NCBI RefSeq assembly: GCF_000817775.3
Contig: NZ_JTHE03000061.1
Coordinates: 174,989 to 238,988, forward strand
Direction: 5' to 3'
From: Lyngbya confervoides BDU141951
GTDB lineage: Bacteria; Cyanobacteriota; Cyanobacteriia; Thermosynechococcales; Thermosynechococcaceae
DNA length: 64,000 nucleotides
In this document: piece after piece, positions 9,950 through 18,267 of the stretch
How positions within the stretch are numbered: position 1 is the first letter of the stretch
How the letters are laid out: each line of letters begins with the position of its first letter
Program-made: the position numbers and the translations under genes
Notes under the pieces: generated by a model
The model's database searches: none
Told to the model about the DNA's origin: nothing
What the model saw: the letters and a program-made list of their open reading frames with translations, nothing else

Positions 9950-11944
9950 CTATTCTTTCAGGGTTTGAAGAGAAAGATTCTGGGTTTGTTCCACCAACCG
10001 CTGAAACTCGGCGCGATAGCCAAAGCGATCGCCTCCGTTTGCATCGCCCAGAATCTGGAGAACATCCTGGAACTGCGCGGATCCTCGATAGGGGGAATCA
10101 CGCAGCAGCATCCCGTACAGGGCCACGGCGGCGGCAAACTTCAGGTCGCCCGAGGCGGCGGCAAAGGTCTGCTGGCGATCGCGGAGCGATCGCGTGATCA
10201 GCTGGCTGGTGGACTGACCGGGTTCTTTGTAGCGTAACTTCACCTGGAGCAGATCATCGGATCCCGACTGGGGCTGGGGCGGAGTTTGATATTTCAGATC
10301 ATCGACCTGGGGCAGATCCAGGCTGGTCTCGACGCCAGGGGGAATAATTTCGTAGAGGGCGGTCACCGTGTGGCCGGAGCCGATTTCACCCGCATCCTTA
10401 CGATCGTCGTTAAAGTCTTGAGCCCTGAGCTGACGGTTTTCATACCCAATCAGGCGATAGGCCTGCACCTGAGATGGATTAAATTCCACCTGAAGCTTCA
10501 CGTCCTGGGCAATGGTAAAGAGGGTACTGCGGAGATCGTGGACCAGTACTTTTTGAGACTCTAGTAGGGTATCTACGTAGGCATAGTTGCCGTTTCCCCG
10601 ATCAGCCAGCAGCTCCATCTTGGAATCTTTATAGTTTCCGGTTCCAAATCCAAGAACCGTGAGATAGACCCCCGCATTGCGCTTGCGCTCAATGAGTTGC
10701 TCTAAGTCGCTGTGGCTGGAGAGGCCCACGTTAAAATCTCCGTCAGTCGCTAAAATGACGCGGTTATTTCCCTGGGGCTGAAAATGATCCTCAGCCAGAT
10801 CGTAGGCCAATTGGATTCCGGCCACACCGGCCGTGGATCCTCCCGCTTCCAAACGGTTAATCGCCTCCAAGATTTTGGTTTTCTGAGCGCCGGAGGTGGG
10901 TGGTAAAACCACCCCAGCACTGCCAGCGTAGACCACCAGACTGATGCGATCTTGCGCAGACAGTTGCCGCACTAGCAGGCAGAGCGATCGCTTCACCAAC
11001 GGCAGCTTATGGGGCGATCGCATCGATCCCGAAACATCAACTAAAAACACTAGATTACTGGGGGGAGTCTGCTGAATTTCGCGTCCTTTCAAGCCAATTT
11101 GCACCAGTCGGTGCTGGGGATTCCAGGGGGCTTGGGTCACCTCGGTATGGATCGAGAACGGTTCCCCAGGTTTTGCCGGCGCATAGTCGTAGCTAAAGTA
11201 GTTCAGCAGCTCCTCAAGTCGCACAGCATCCCTGGGGGGCAGCGTTCCCTGGTTAATAAACCGGCGTACATTGCTATAGGAGGCCGTATCCACATCAACC
11301 GAGAAGGTGGACAGGGGTGCCTGAGTCGGCCTCAAAAAGGGGTTCTCGTCAATGACGGCATAGTCCTCCGTATTCAATTCATTGGTACTCAATTCATTGG
11401 AATTCAATTCATTGGCAGTAAAGTCACGGGACCTAAAGTCTGCGGATTGTGGGGCTGGGGAGATTGCTGGGGGCGGCGAGGCCGCGGGCAGGGAGCCTCC
11501 TGGCGGGGAGAGAACCTGCTGTTTAACGGCGGGGGCAGCCCGGTTCATGCCTCCGGAGAACAAGACATCTCCGTCTCGATCTCTCAAATTCAAGTCCCCT
11601 TGCGGCTCGGGATATCGACGCTGGAGATCGCTCAGGATTTGCTGATCTCCAGCCCTCAAGCGGGGAACCGATTGAGCCGCCATTTGCCGAGCCAGGAGGG
11701 CGATGGCCTCGGCCAGTTCCTCTGGACTGAACCCCAGGTCCTGGTGGGGCAGGGTTTGCTCCAAGTACTGGTTATAGAGAGACTGAAGCTGGCGAACATC
11801 CGAATGGGAGGGCAACAACAGCGGCTGGCGATCGCAAGCTTGCACCCGAGTCGGGGCCTGGGCCTGAGCCGGTGGATCGATCCAGATCGGGCTGGCCAGT
11901 CCCGAGAGCACCAGTCCAACAAGAGACAGCGAGAGTTTCATCAT
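9950..11944 (-). CDS. von Willebrand factor type A domain lipoprotein-like exported protein (YfbK family)
   Basis: A 664-aa exported protein. A signal peptide (KLSLSLVGLVLSGLASPI) is followed by a Pro/Gln-rich low-complexity region. Next comes a YfbK-type N-terminal domain (FSVDVDTASYSNVRRFI), then a vWA domain with a complete MIDAS motif (DVSGSMR, a Thr in GGSTAG, and ATDGDFNVG), then a C-terminal DUF3520-like region. vWA domains bind a divalent metal and mediate protein contacts; members of this family are conserved in many bacteria but their role is not settled. Residues around 185-200 hold a repeat (NELNS-NELST-NELNT) encoded by three 15-bp tandem units. No MoxR ATPase, a frequent vWA partner, is nearby. 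Confidence 0.88.
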   Translation of the reverse strand: MMKLSLSLVGLVLSGLASPIWIDPPAQAQAPTRVQACDRQPLLLPSHSDVRQLQSLYNQYLEQTLPHQDLGFSPEELAEAIALLARQMAAQSVPRLRAGDQQILSDLQRRYPEPQGDLNLRDRDGDVLFSGGMNRAAPAVKQQVLSPPGGSLPAASPPPAISPAPQSADFRSRDFTANELNSNELSTNELNTEDYAVIDENPFLRPTQAPLSTFSVDVDTASYSNVRRFINQGTLPPRDAVRLEELLNYFSYDYAPAKPGEPFSIHTEVTQAPWNPQHRLVQIGLKGREIQQTPPSNLVFLVDVSGSMRSPHKLPLVKRSLCLLVRQLSAQDRISLVVYAGSAGVVLPPTSGAQKTKILEAINRLEAGGSTAGVAGIQLAYDLAEDHFQPQGNNRVILATDGDFNVGLSSHSDLEQLIERKRNAGVYLTVLGFGTGNYKDSKMELLADRGNGNYAYVDTLLESQKVLVHDLRSTLFTIAQDVKLQVEFNPSQVQAYRLIGYENRQLRAQDFNDDRKDAGEIGSGHTVTALYEIIPPGVETSLDLPQVDDLKYQTPPQPQSGSDDLLQVKLRYKEPGQSTSQLITRSLRDRQQTFAAASGDLKFAAAVALYGMLLRDSPYRGSAQFQDVLQILGDANGGDRFGYRAEFQRLVEQTQNLSLQTLKE
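11375..11419. repeat. Three 15-bp tandem repeats inside the vWA gene
   Basis: Three consecutive units start with CAATTCATTGG and differ only in their last four bases. Because the unit is 15 bp, copy changes keep the frame and add or remove a five-residue NELxx block in a linker before the vWA core. Confidence 0.9.
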
Positions 11945-12235
11945 CAGGTCCAGGGCGTAGGTGAACAGACTGTGCCATCGAAGCCCTCAAGCTTCTGGCT
12001 GGCATTATCTTAGGTCTGCCAGCCCAGTCACCCCAGTCTCGTTTCAAAAACGGAAATCAGACTGACCCAGGTTCAGAGACATAAAGCTTCTGCAAATCCC
12101 CATTGTTCCTCTAGAGTAGTAAAGCAGGCGAGGTCCAAGGGACCGGTCCTACCAAACATCCTAAGGGCGACGCCACAGAGAGTGGGGCGTCCGTCGTCAG
12201 GGATGGCGGCCAGTGATTTCTTAGAGAGGAAAACA

Positions 12236-12586
12236 ATGGGTTGGGAAAAAGCCGTGGCGGTCAGTGAACTGCCAGAGAACAGCAGGAAAGTAGTTACCCT
12301 GAAGGGCAACAAAATTCTGTTGCTGCATCAGCAGGGCGAAATTTATGCCGTGGACAACCGCTGTCCCCACATGAAGCTCCCCCTCAAAAATGGCAAGGTG
12401 ACTGCAGAAGGGGCAATCATTTGTCCGTTTCACCGCAGCGCCTTTGAACTATCCACAGGTCAGGTGGCCCATTGGACGCCCTGGCCTCCCGTCGTCGGGA
12501 ATCTGATGGCCATGGCCTCCCAGCCTAAAGCACTCCCCACCTACGCCACAAAGGTGGAGGACGGATCCATCTTTGTCAATCTCTAG
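12236..12586 (+). CDS. Small Rieske [2Fe-2S] ferredoxin
   Basis: A 116-aa single-domain Rieske protein. The cluster ligands are in CPHMKLPL (Cys-x-His) and CPFHRSAF (Cys-x-x-His), with the second box followed by the usual ELSTG. There is no transmembrane anchor, so it is a soluble ferredoxin-like electron carrier rather than the cytochrome b6f Rieske protein. The open frame extends upstream to a GTG at 12182. The ATG at 12236 has AGAGAGGA in front and was chosen. Its 3' end overlaps convergent thiO by 11 bp. Its redox partner is unknown, and similar proteins accompany oxygenases or nitrite reductases elsewhere. Confidence 0.88.
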   Translation: MGWEKAVAVSELPENSRKVVTLKGNKILLLHQQGEIYAVDNRCPHMKLPLKNGKVTAEGAIICPFHRSAFELSTGQVAHWTPWPPVVGNLMAMASQPKALPTYATKVEDGSIFVNL

Positions 12587-13745
12587 CTATCACCCTTGAG
12601 TGACAGTCTTGGCGGTCAATTTTCGCGCTCGATCCGCAGACCTGACCCCATCGATCCCAACGAAAGTCCGATAGCATTGGATCTAATCGTCGGTGAAGCA
12701 TCCATTCGGTCATTAACTTGGCAGTGACGGGTGCGAGCAGAACACCATTGCGATAGTGCCCCGTGGCGATCGCCAGATTGCCATAGGGACTGGGGCCTAA
12801 AATCGGCAGCTCATCGGGGGTGAGGGGTCGGTATCCCCACCACTGGGCTTGGGGACGATAGGTAGCCAGGGACGGCAGCATTCGGGTTGCCCCCTGAATC
12901 AGCTGTTGCAGTCCTTCCAAAGTGTTGTGGGGGGCAAACCCAACGGCCTCGCTGGTGGCCCCAATCACGATTTCTCCAGACCGACGCGGCACCAGATACA
13001 CCTGTGGCCCAAACAGCACTTGCTCCAGGGCTAGGGTCGAGGCGGTCTCTCCAGGTAGCACAGACATCATCTGTCCCTTGCGCGGATAAACCGGCAGGCT
13101 CAGGATCTGATGGGACCAGGCCCCGGTGGCCAGTAAATACTGATCTGCACGCCAGAGGCCCTGGGAAGTCTGCACCGAGAGGACGCGATCGCGCTGAACC
13201 TCAAGCTGGGTTACGGTCACACCGGTTTTCACCTGCACACCCAACTGCTCCGCAGCGGTGGTTAACAGGTGACCAAGGCGACGATTGTCCACCTGAGCAT
13301 CCTTAGGAAAATACCAGCCCCCCTGAACTTCAGGGCTAATACCCGGCTGCAGCGCGCGAACTGCGCTCTGGTCATACCATTGCCTGGGTTGGGTGGGGGC
13401 GGATTCAGACTTCTCTTCTAAGTCCTCCCATAACTGCGAGGGATCGTTGAAGGTGGGGCAAAGAATGCCGCAGGGCCAGTAGCCACCGCTCTCTCCCGTG
13501 AGTTGCTCTAGGCCATGGATCCAGCTCGGATACAAATCTCGGCTCTGTAAACACAGCTTCAGCATCGCACCCTGGGTGATTCCCTCGGCCTGGGGAGCAA
13601 GCATCCCCGCAGCGGCATAGAGTGCAGCCTCCGAGGTGGATCGCGTCAGCACCGTCACCGCCGTCCCCGCCAGGGCCAGTTCCACGGCAGTGGCCAGCCC
13701 TATGGCGCCACCCCCTAAAATTAAAACATCACAGCGTTGAGTCAC
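12576..13745 (-). CDS. thiO: Glycine oxidase ThiO
   Basis: A 389-aa FAD-dependent amine oxidase of the DAO family. The N-terminal Rossmann motif is VLILGGGAIGLATAVELA, the flavin-contact stretch is YAAAGMLAPQAEG, and the C-terminal part has WWGYRPLTPDELPILG and NLAIATGHYRNGVLLAP, typical of ThiO. It oxidises glycine to iminoglycine for thiazole synthesis in thiamine biosynthesis. In several cyanobacteria thiO is fused to thiG; here it stands alone and no other thi gene or TPP riboswitch is visible. It lies 17 bp upstream of argD's 3' end on the same strand, so its promoter must be inside or before argD, or in the short gap. Confidence 0.9.
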   Translation of the reverse strand: MTQRCDVLILGGGAIGLATAVELALAGTAVTVLTRSTSEAALYAAAGMLAPQAEGITQGAMLKLCLQSRDLYPSWIHGLEQLTGESGGYWPCGILCPTFNDPSQLWEDLEEKSESAPTQPRQWYDQSAVRALQPGISPEVQGGWYFPKDAQVDNRRLGHLLTTAAEQLGVQVKTGVTVTQLEVQRDRVLSVQTSQGLWRADQYLLATGAWSHQILSLPVYPRKGQMMSVLPGETASTLALEQVLFGPQVYLVPRRSGEIVIGATSEAVGFAPHNTLEGLQQLIQGATRMLPSLATYRPQAQWWGYRPLTPDELPILGPSPYGNLAIATGHYRNGVLLAPVTAKLMTEWMLHRRLDPMLSDFRWDRWGQVCGSSAKIDRQDCHSRVIARD

Positions 13746-13762
13746 AATCTTGACAACACCAG

Positions 13763-15046
13763 CTACAGCGAGGCGATCGCCCGCTTGAGTCGAGCAATCG
13801 CTTCATGAATTTCATGGGCTTGAATAATCAGGGGCGGGACGAAGCGAAGAACCTTCGGGCCAGCTGGCACAATTAGCAACCCCTCTTGCAGGGCTGCCTT
13901 GACCACCTCAATGGCGGTGAGGCGGGACTCAGGAGAAATCACCAGCCCCTTCATCAGACCCCAGCCCCGCACCCTCTGAAAATGTTCGGGGTACTGACTC
14001 GTCAACGCCGCCAGTTCTTGGTGCAGCAGGGCCCCCATCTGCTCCGCATGGTAGGGAATATGCTCTGCTTCGAGGTATTCACACACCGCAAGGGCGCTAG
14101 CACAGGCCAGGGGATTGCCGCCAAAGGTACTGGCATGATCCCCCGGCTCAAAGACATCGCAGGTGGATCGACAGAGCATGGCACCAATGGGAATGCCGCC
14201 AGCCAACCCCTTAGCCAAGGTGAATATATCCGGTTCAATCCCCAGGTTTTCATAGCCCCAATATTGTCCGGTTCGGCCCATGCCAGTTTGAACTTCATCG
14301 AGGATTAACAGCATCTGATTTTGATCGCACAGCTTTCTCAGTGCCTGAAAATAGTCGCGATCGCCAGGATTCACGCCCCCTTCTCCCTGGAGTGGCTCAA
14401 GGAGGATGGCCACGACCCGCTGCGGTCCCTGGTTGAGATCGGCAACCGCCTGCTCAAGGGCCTGGAAATCGTTGTAGGGAATATAGGCAAACCCAGGAAC
14501 CAGGGGCGAAAAGCCCCGTTGATATTTGGGCTGGCCCGTTGCGGTAATGGTGGCCAGGGTTCGACCATGAAAGCTGCTGTGGGCAGTGAGAATCACAGGC
14601 TGATCCACCTTCAGCACGTGGTGACCGTACTTGCGTGCCAGCTTGATGGCCGCCTCGTTAGCCTCAGCGCCAGAGTTGCAGAAAAACACCTTATCTGCGC
14701 AGGAGTGCTGCGTGAGCCATTGGGCCAGCCGCCCCTGCTGGGGAATGTAGTAGAGGTTAGAAACGTGATGGAGCCTTTGCATCTGCTGGGTAACGGCGGC
14801 CACCAAGTGGGGGTGGGCATGACCGAGGGTACAGGTGGCAATGCCCGCAACGCAGTCCAGGTAGCGATGGCCCTGATCGTCCCAAACCCAAACGCCTTCG
14901 CCTCGATCCAGTACCAGGGGAAAGCGCCCATAGGTTTCCATAACATGGGCATCAAAAACATGGGCATCAAAGGTTTCAGTCAAAGGGACTTCCGACGATT
15001 GAGGCGGCTCAATTGGGGGGTGAGACAAGGTGGTTTCAGAACTCAC
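13763..15046 (-). CDS. argD: Acetylornithine aminotransferase ArgD
   Basis: A 427-aa class III PLP aminotransferase. The motifs are NSGAEANEAAIKLAR, the PLP aspartate in LLILDEVQTGMGRTG, and the Schiff-base lysine in TLAKGLAGGIPIGA. It converts N-acetylglutamate semialdehyde to N-acetylornithine in arginine synthesis; argC and argF are elsewhere in this window. A GTG start with AAAGG 8 nt upstream is preferred to a TTG two codons earlier. The N-terminal leader contains a duplicated FDAHV block from a 15-bp tandem repeat, ahead of the conserved METYGRFPL. Confidence 0.93.
   Translation of the reverse strand: MSSETTLSHPPIEPPQSSEVPLTETFDAHVFDAHVMETYGRFPLVLDRGEGVWVWDDQGHRYLDCVAGIATCTLGHAHPHLVAAVTQQMQRLHHVSNLYYIPQQGRLAQWLTQHSCADKVFFCNSGAEANEAAIKLARKYGHHVLKVDQPVILTAHSSFHGRTLATITATGQPKYQRGFSPLVPGFAYIPYNDFQALEQAVADLNQGPQRVVAILLEPLQGEGGVNPGDRDYFQALRKLCDQNQMLLILDEVQTGMGRTGQYWGYENLGIEPDIFTLAKGLAGGIPIGAMLCRSTCDVFEPGDHASTFGGNPLACASALAVCEYLEAEHIPYHAEQMGALLHQELAALTSQYPEHFQRVRGWGLMKGLVISPESRLTAIEVVKAALQEGLLIVPAGPKVLRFVPPLIIQAHEIHEAIARLKRAIASL
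14943..14972. repeat. 15-bp tandem duplication in the argD leader
   Basis: Two 15-bp units (ACATGGGCATCAAAA and ACATGGGCATCAAAG on the plus strand) encode the repeated FDAHV block near the N-terminus of ArgD. Confidence 0.9.
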
Positions 15047-15106
15047 AAACAATACCTTTGCGCGAAGGAGCTACTATTTTAGTACACATCCAAAGGGCCA
15101 AACTGT

Positions 15107-18100
15107 TCAGGCAATCATCTGCTGTGCCGTTCGAGCCGTCAGGGAATCTCCCACCTCCGAGGCAGGGGTAGCCTTTTGTCCCAGAGCCCTGAAGATTTGC
15201 CCCCAGGTTGCCCGCGCCAGGCTCGGCAGAACCACATGGGCCGCCCCCACCCGTTCCTGCGGCCCCAGTCCCACGGTCCACATTTGAGCAGCCAGGGCAG
15301 CCTGGATGCCAGCCTTTGCATCTTCAAACACCACGGTCTGGTGAGGAGCAATCCCCAGATGCTGGGCAGCAAATAAAAATAAATCCGGGGCGGGCTTGGA
15401 TCGCTCAACGCTGTAGCCATCGGCAATGACATCAAAATAATGGGTAATCCCCAGTTTGTTGAGCACTGTCCGGGCATTTTTGCTAGCTGACCCCAGGGCC
15501 ACTTTCACCTTAGCCTGCCGGATTTCCTGCAGCAGCGCCAGCGTGCCTGGAAGGAGATCAGTCGGGGTGATCTGTTGGAGCAGGCGGATGTAGTATTCAT
15601 TTTTACGAGCCATCATGGCCTGCAGCTGATCCTCCGACGCCGAGCGATCGCCTAGGATTTTCAGCAGCGAGTCGCGACGCGGAACGCCCCGCAGAGACTC
15701 ATTCATGGCCCGATCAAAGGGCAAGCCCTCTTCCTGGGCAAGCTGGCACCAAGCCTGGTAGTGAAACTCTGCCGTATCGGTGATCACACCATCCAGGTCA
15801 AAGATAGCGCCCTGCAGATCCAGCCCTGATCGATGCAGCGGCGGGGAACTGGACCGGGGGGAGGGCTCAATCTGGTGATCTACAGTCACCCGGTCTACAT
15901 CATCTCCCTCGGCATCCCCCGCCGCATTGCGGGTGAAGGTATATCGATGCCACTGCCCTCGCCAATAGAGCTTAAACTGCAGCCGCGTCCAAGACTGGGG
16001 AAGGTAGGGGGAGGCCTGTGGCCCAGAGGGAGTCAGATGAATTCCCCCAAACCCAAACACGACGGCCTGCCAAACGCCTCCAGCGGAGGCACCATGGATG
16101 CCTTCCTGGGCATTGCCCCGCAAATCCTCCAGATCCACAAAGGCCGCCTGGCAAAAGTGATGATAGGCCGCTTCGGTCTTACATAAATCACAGGCCAAAA
16201 TCGCGTGAATAGCCGGACTCAAGGAAGATCCATAGGTTAAATCCGTGCGGGGAACGTAGTAGTCCCAGTTGACCTGGAGGGTTCTCAGGTCGTAGGGAAA
16301 ATCCCGAGACTCTCGCATCAGATAAAGCAGCATCAGGACATCGGGCTGTTTTAACACCTGGCGTCCATTGGCCCCGTCAATGCCCAGCAGCGATTGCATC
16401 GATTGATGCCGCGGCTCGTAGCTGGCCAGGTCAATGTCCTCCAGGGCGAAAAATCCTTCAAATTGCTCAATTAAACCGGTTTGCTCATCCCAAAGGAAAA
16501 GCATCTTTTTGACGATGTCTTGCCAGCGCTCTATCACCTGCGGATGAATCTGCAAGCGATCGCACAGATCCGTGGCTCGGGCCGGGTAGTGATCCCACAG
16601 CCAGTGATAGATCAGCAAGGCCTTTTCCAGATGCCATTGGGCAATGCGATTGGTAAAGCCGTTGTTGTGGACATGCTCATGAAATTCATCAGCCCCAATG
16701 ACGTTTCTAATCTCATAGAATCCAGTTTTAGGATTGAGCTCCACCCGACTCATCCAGAAAATCGCCGTATCCAAGATAATTTCAGCGCCGAAGTCACGAA
16801 TCCAGTCATCATCTCCCGAAGTTTGCCAATAGGTCCAAATGGCGTAGGCCACATCAGCGCTGATATGAATTTCCAGATCTCGACACCAGATGCGAATATC
16901 CTCCGCATAGGGTTGAATCGAGGCAGCCCAGCGGGGCGTGACCTCATCCCCCGTGGCCGCGCTTTCCCAGGCAAACATGGCTCCTTTGTAGCCATAGTGC
17001 TGGGCCTTGCGGCGAGCCCCCTCCAAGGTGTGATAGCGGTAGCTCAGCAAATTTTTAACCATCCTGGGCTGGGTAAAGTTAAAAAACGGCAGTATAAAAA
17101 TCTCGGTATCCCAGAAGACATGCCCGCGATAGCCAAACCCAGAAAGGGTCTTTGCTGGAATGCTGACCGTTGGGTCAGTGGGGGAGCCACAAATTAACAG
17201 CTGAAATAAGTTAAACCGAACCGCTAGCTGTGCTTGCTCATCCCCCTCAATCCGGACATCGCTTTTGTCCCACAACGCGTGCCAGGCCGCATCATGGGCC
17301 TGCTTCAGCTGGGAATAGTCCGGAACCGTGGCCAGGGACTCGGTCATGGACTCCCAGGGGTTAGCCGCCTCGCGACTGGTAAACAGGGAAACAACTTTCT
17401 GCACAGTCCAGGATTCTCCCGGCGCAATCTGTGCACGGCGAACCACCGTGGGATAGCCCGGAATATTGGAGCAGGTTTTCTCCGAGCCCCAGGAAGAGAG
17501 CCGGGCTCCGAGGGCCAGTTTCAGCTTTGTCCCTCGGGTTTCAACCAGCAGTCCCATAAAGTCTGCATCACAAGCTTGAGATTTAATATCCCAATGGTTA
17601 TAGCCCTGGTTATCGGGATAGCCGCTCAGGCTAGCCTCAATCTCAATTTCTCCTGCAAAGTCTAACGATTGCACGGTAAGCTGTACTGCCAGCAGGTGGG
17701 GATCGGCCAAACTGGCAAACCGCTCAAAGGTCAGCGAAAGGGTGTGTCCTTTGGGACTGCGCCAATGGACTGACCGCCGCAGGGTTCCCGTTTTTAGATC
17801 CAGAATCCGCTGATAAAACAGCAGATGCCCCTGGTCCAGACGGAAGCGATCGCCCTCTAGAATAATCCCCAACGAGAGCCAATCCGGACAGTTAGCCAGC
17901 TCGGTATAGAGAATGGGGACATCATCAAACATTCCATGGATCAAGGTGGTGGGGGAAGAGTCGGGAAACCCCTCCTCAAAGGTGCCACGGGTGCCTAAAT
18001 AGCCATTGCCAATGGTGAATAGGGTTTCGCGCCACCGCTGTTGCGGTGGATCGAACGCCAACTCGACCAGGGACCATTCGTGATAGACCAAGGGCTTATG

Positions 18101-18118
18101 GGGGGGGGCAAACGTCAT
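15107..18118 (-). CDS. Fused GH65 disaccharide phosphorylase / beta-phosphoglucomutase
   Basis: A 1003-aa two-domain enzyme. Residues 1-740 are a glycoside hydrolase family 65 phosphorylase: an N-terminal beta-sandwich (TLFTIGNGYLGTRG), a barrel with GHVFWDTEIF, and the presumed general acid Glu478 in GADEFHEHVHNNGF. After an acidic/Ser-rich linker (735-765) comes a HAD-type beta-phosphoglucomutase (about 767-985) with the nucleophile pair Asp774/Asp776 in FDLDGVITD, a cap motif GVPRRDSLL and SKPAPDLFL. The phosphorylase would release beta-glucose-1-phosphate from a disaccharide such as trehalose, maltose or kojibiose. The fused mutase would convert it to glucose-6-phosphate. The exact sugar cannot be read from the sequence. 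The neighbour is sucrose synthase. Confidence 0.9.
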   Translation of the reverse strand: MTFAPPHKPLVYHEWSLVELAFDPPQQRWRETLFTIGNGYLGTRGTFEEGFPDSSPTTLIHGMFDDVPILYTELANCPDWLSLGIILEGDRFRLDQGHLLFYQRILDLKTGTLRRSVHWRSPKGHTLSLTFERFASLADPHLLAVQLTVQSLDFAGEIEIEASLSGYPDNQGYNHWDIKSQACDADFMGLLVETRGTKLKLALGARLSSWGSEKTCSNIPGYPTVVRRAQIAPGESWTVQKVVSLFTSREAANPWESMTESLATVPDYSQLKQAHDAAWHALWDKSDVRIEGDEQAQLAVRFNLFQLLICGSPTDPTVSIPAKTLSGFGYRGHVFWDTEIFILPFFNFTQPRMVKNLLSYRYHTLEGARRKAQHYGYKGAMFAWESAATGDEVTPRWAASIQPYAEDIRIWCRDLEIHISADVAYAIWTYWQTSGDDDWIRDFGAEIILDTAIFWMSRVELNPKTGFYEIRNVIGADEFHEHVHNNGFTNRIAQWHLEKALLIYHWLWDHYPARATDLCDRLQIHPQVIERWQDIVKKMLFLWDEQTGLIEQFEGFFALEDIDLASYEPRHQSMQSLLGIDGANGRQVLKQPDVLMLLYLMRESRDFPYDLRTLQVNWDYYVPRTDLTYGSSLSPAIHAILACDLCKTEAAYHHFCQAAFVDLEDLRGNAQEGIHGASAGGVWQAVVFGFGGIHLTPSGPQASPYLPQSWTRLQFKLYWRGQWHRYTFTRNAAGDAEGDDVDRVTVDHQIEPSPRSSSPPLHRSGLDLQGAIFDLDGVITDTAEFHYQAWCQLAQEEGLPFDRAMNESLRGVPRRDSLLKILGDRSASEDQLQAMMARKNEYYIRLLQQITPTDLLPGTLALLQEIRQAKVKVALGSASKNARTVLNKLGITHYFDVIADGYSVERSKPAPDLFLFAAQHLGIAPHQTVVFEDAKAGIQAALAAQMWTVGLGPQERVGAAHVVLPSLARATWGQIFRALGQKATPASEVGDSLTARTAQQMIA

Positions 18119-18267
18119 GGCGTCAAGTCCTTAACCAAGATTGCAGACGGCAGAGAAGAATCGAAACCAGTACTATCATGAACCAATCGCTTAAAAAATA
18201 GCGAAAATCAGATTAAGAGCAAATTAAAGCTTATTTTTAGGATTTACAGCCATGATTCCCCTCTGTA

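Noticed and set aside
11099..12013. Long open frame (304 aa) antisense to the vWA gene
   Set aside because: It mirrors a well-supported gene on the other strand, has low-complexity composition and no recognisable domain.
14321..15082. 253-aa open frame antisense to argD
   Set aside because: Shadow of a highly conserved aminotransferase gene; no family features.
16481..17197. 238-aa open frame antisense to the GH65 gene
   Set aside because: Shadow frame inside a conserved catalytic domain coded on the other strand.
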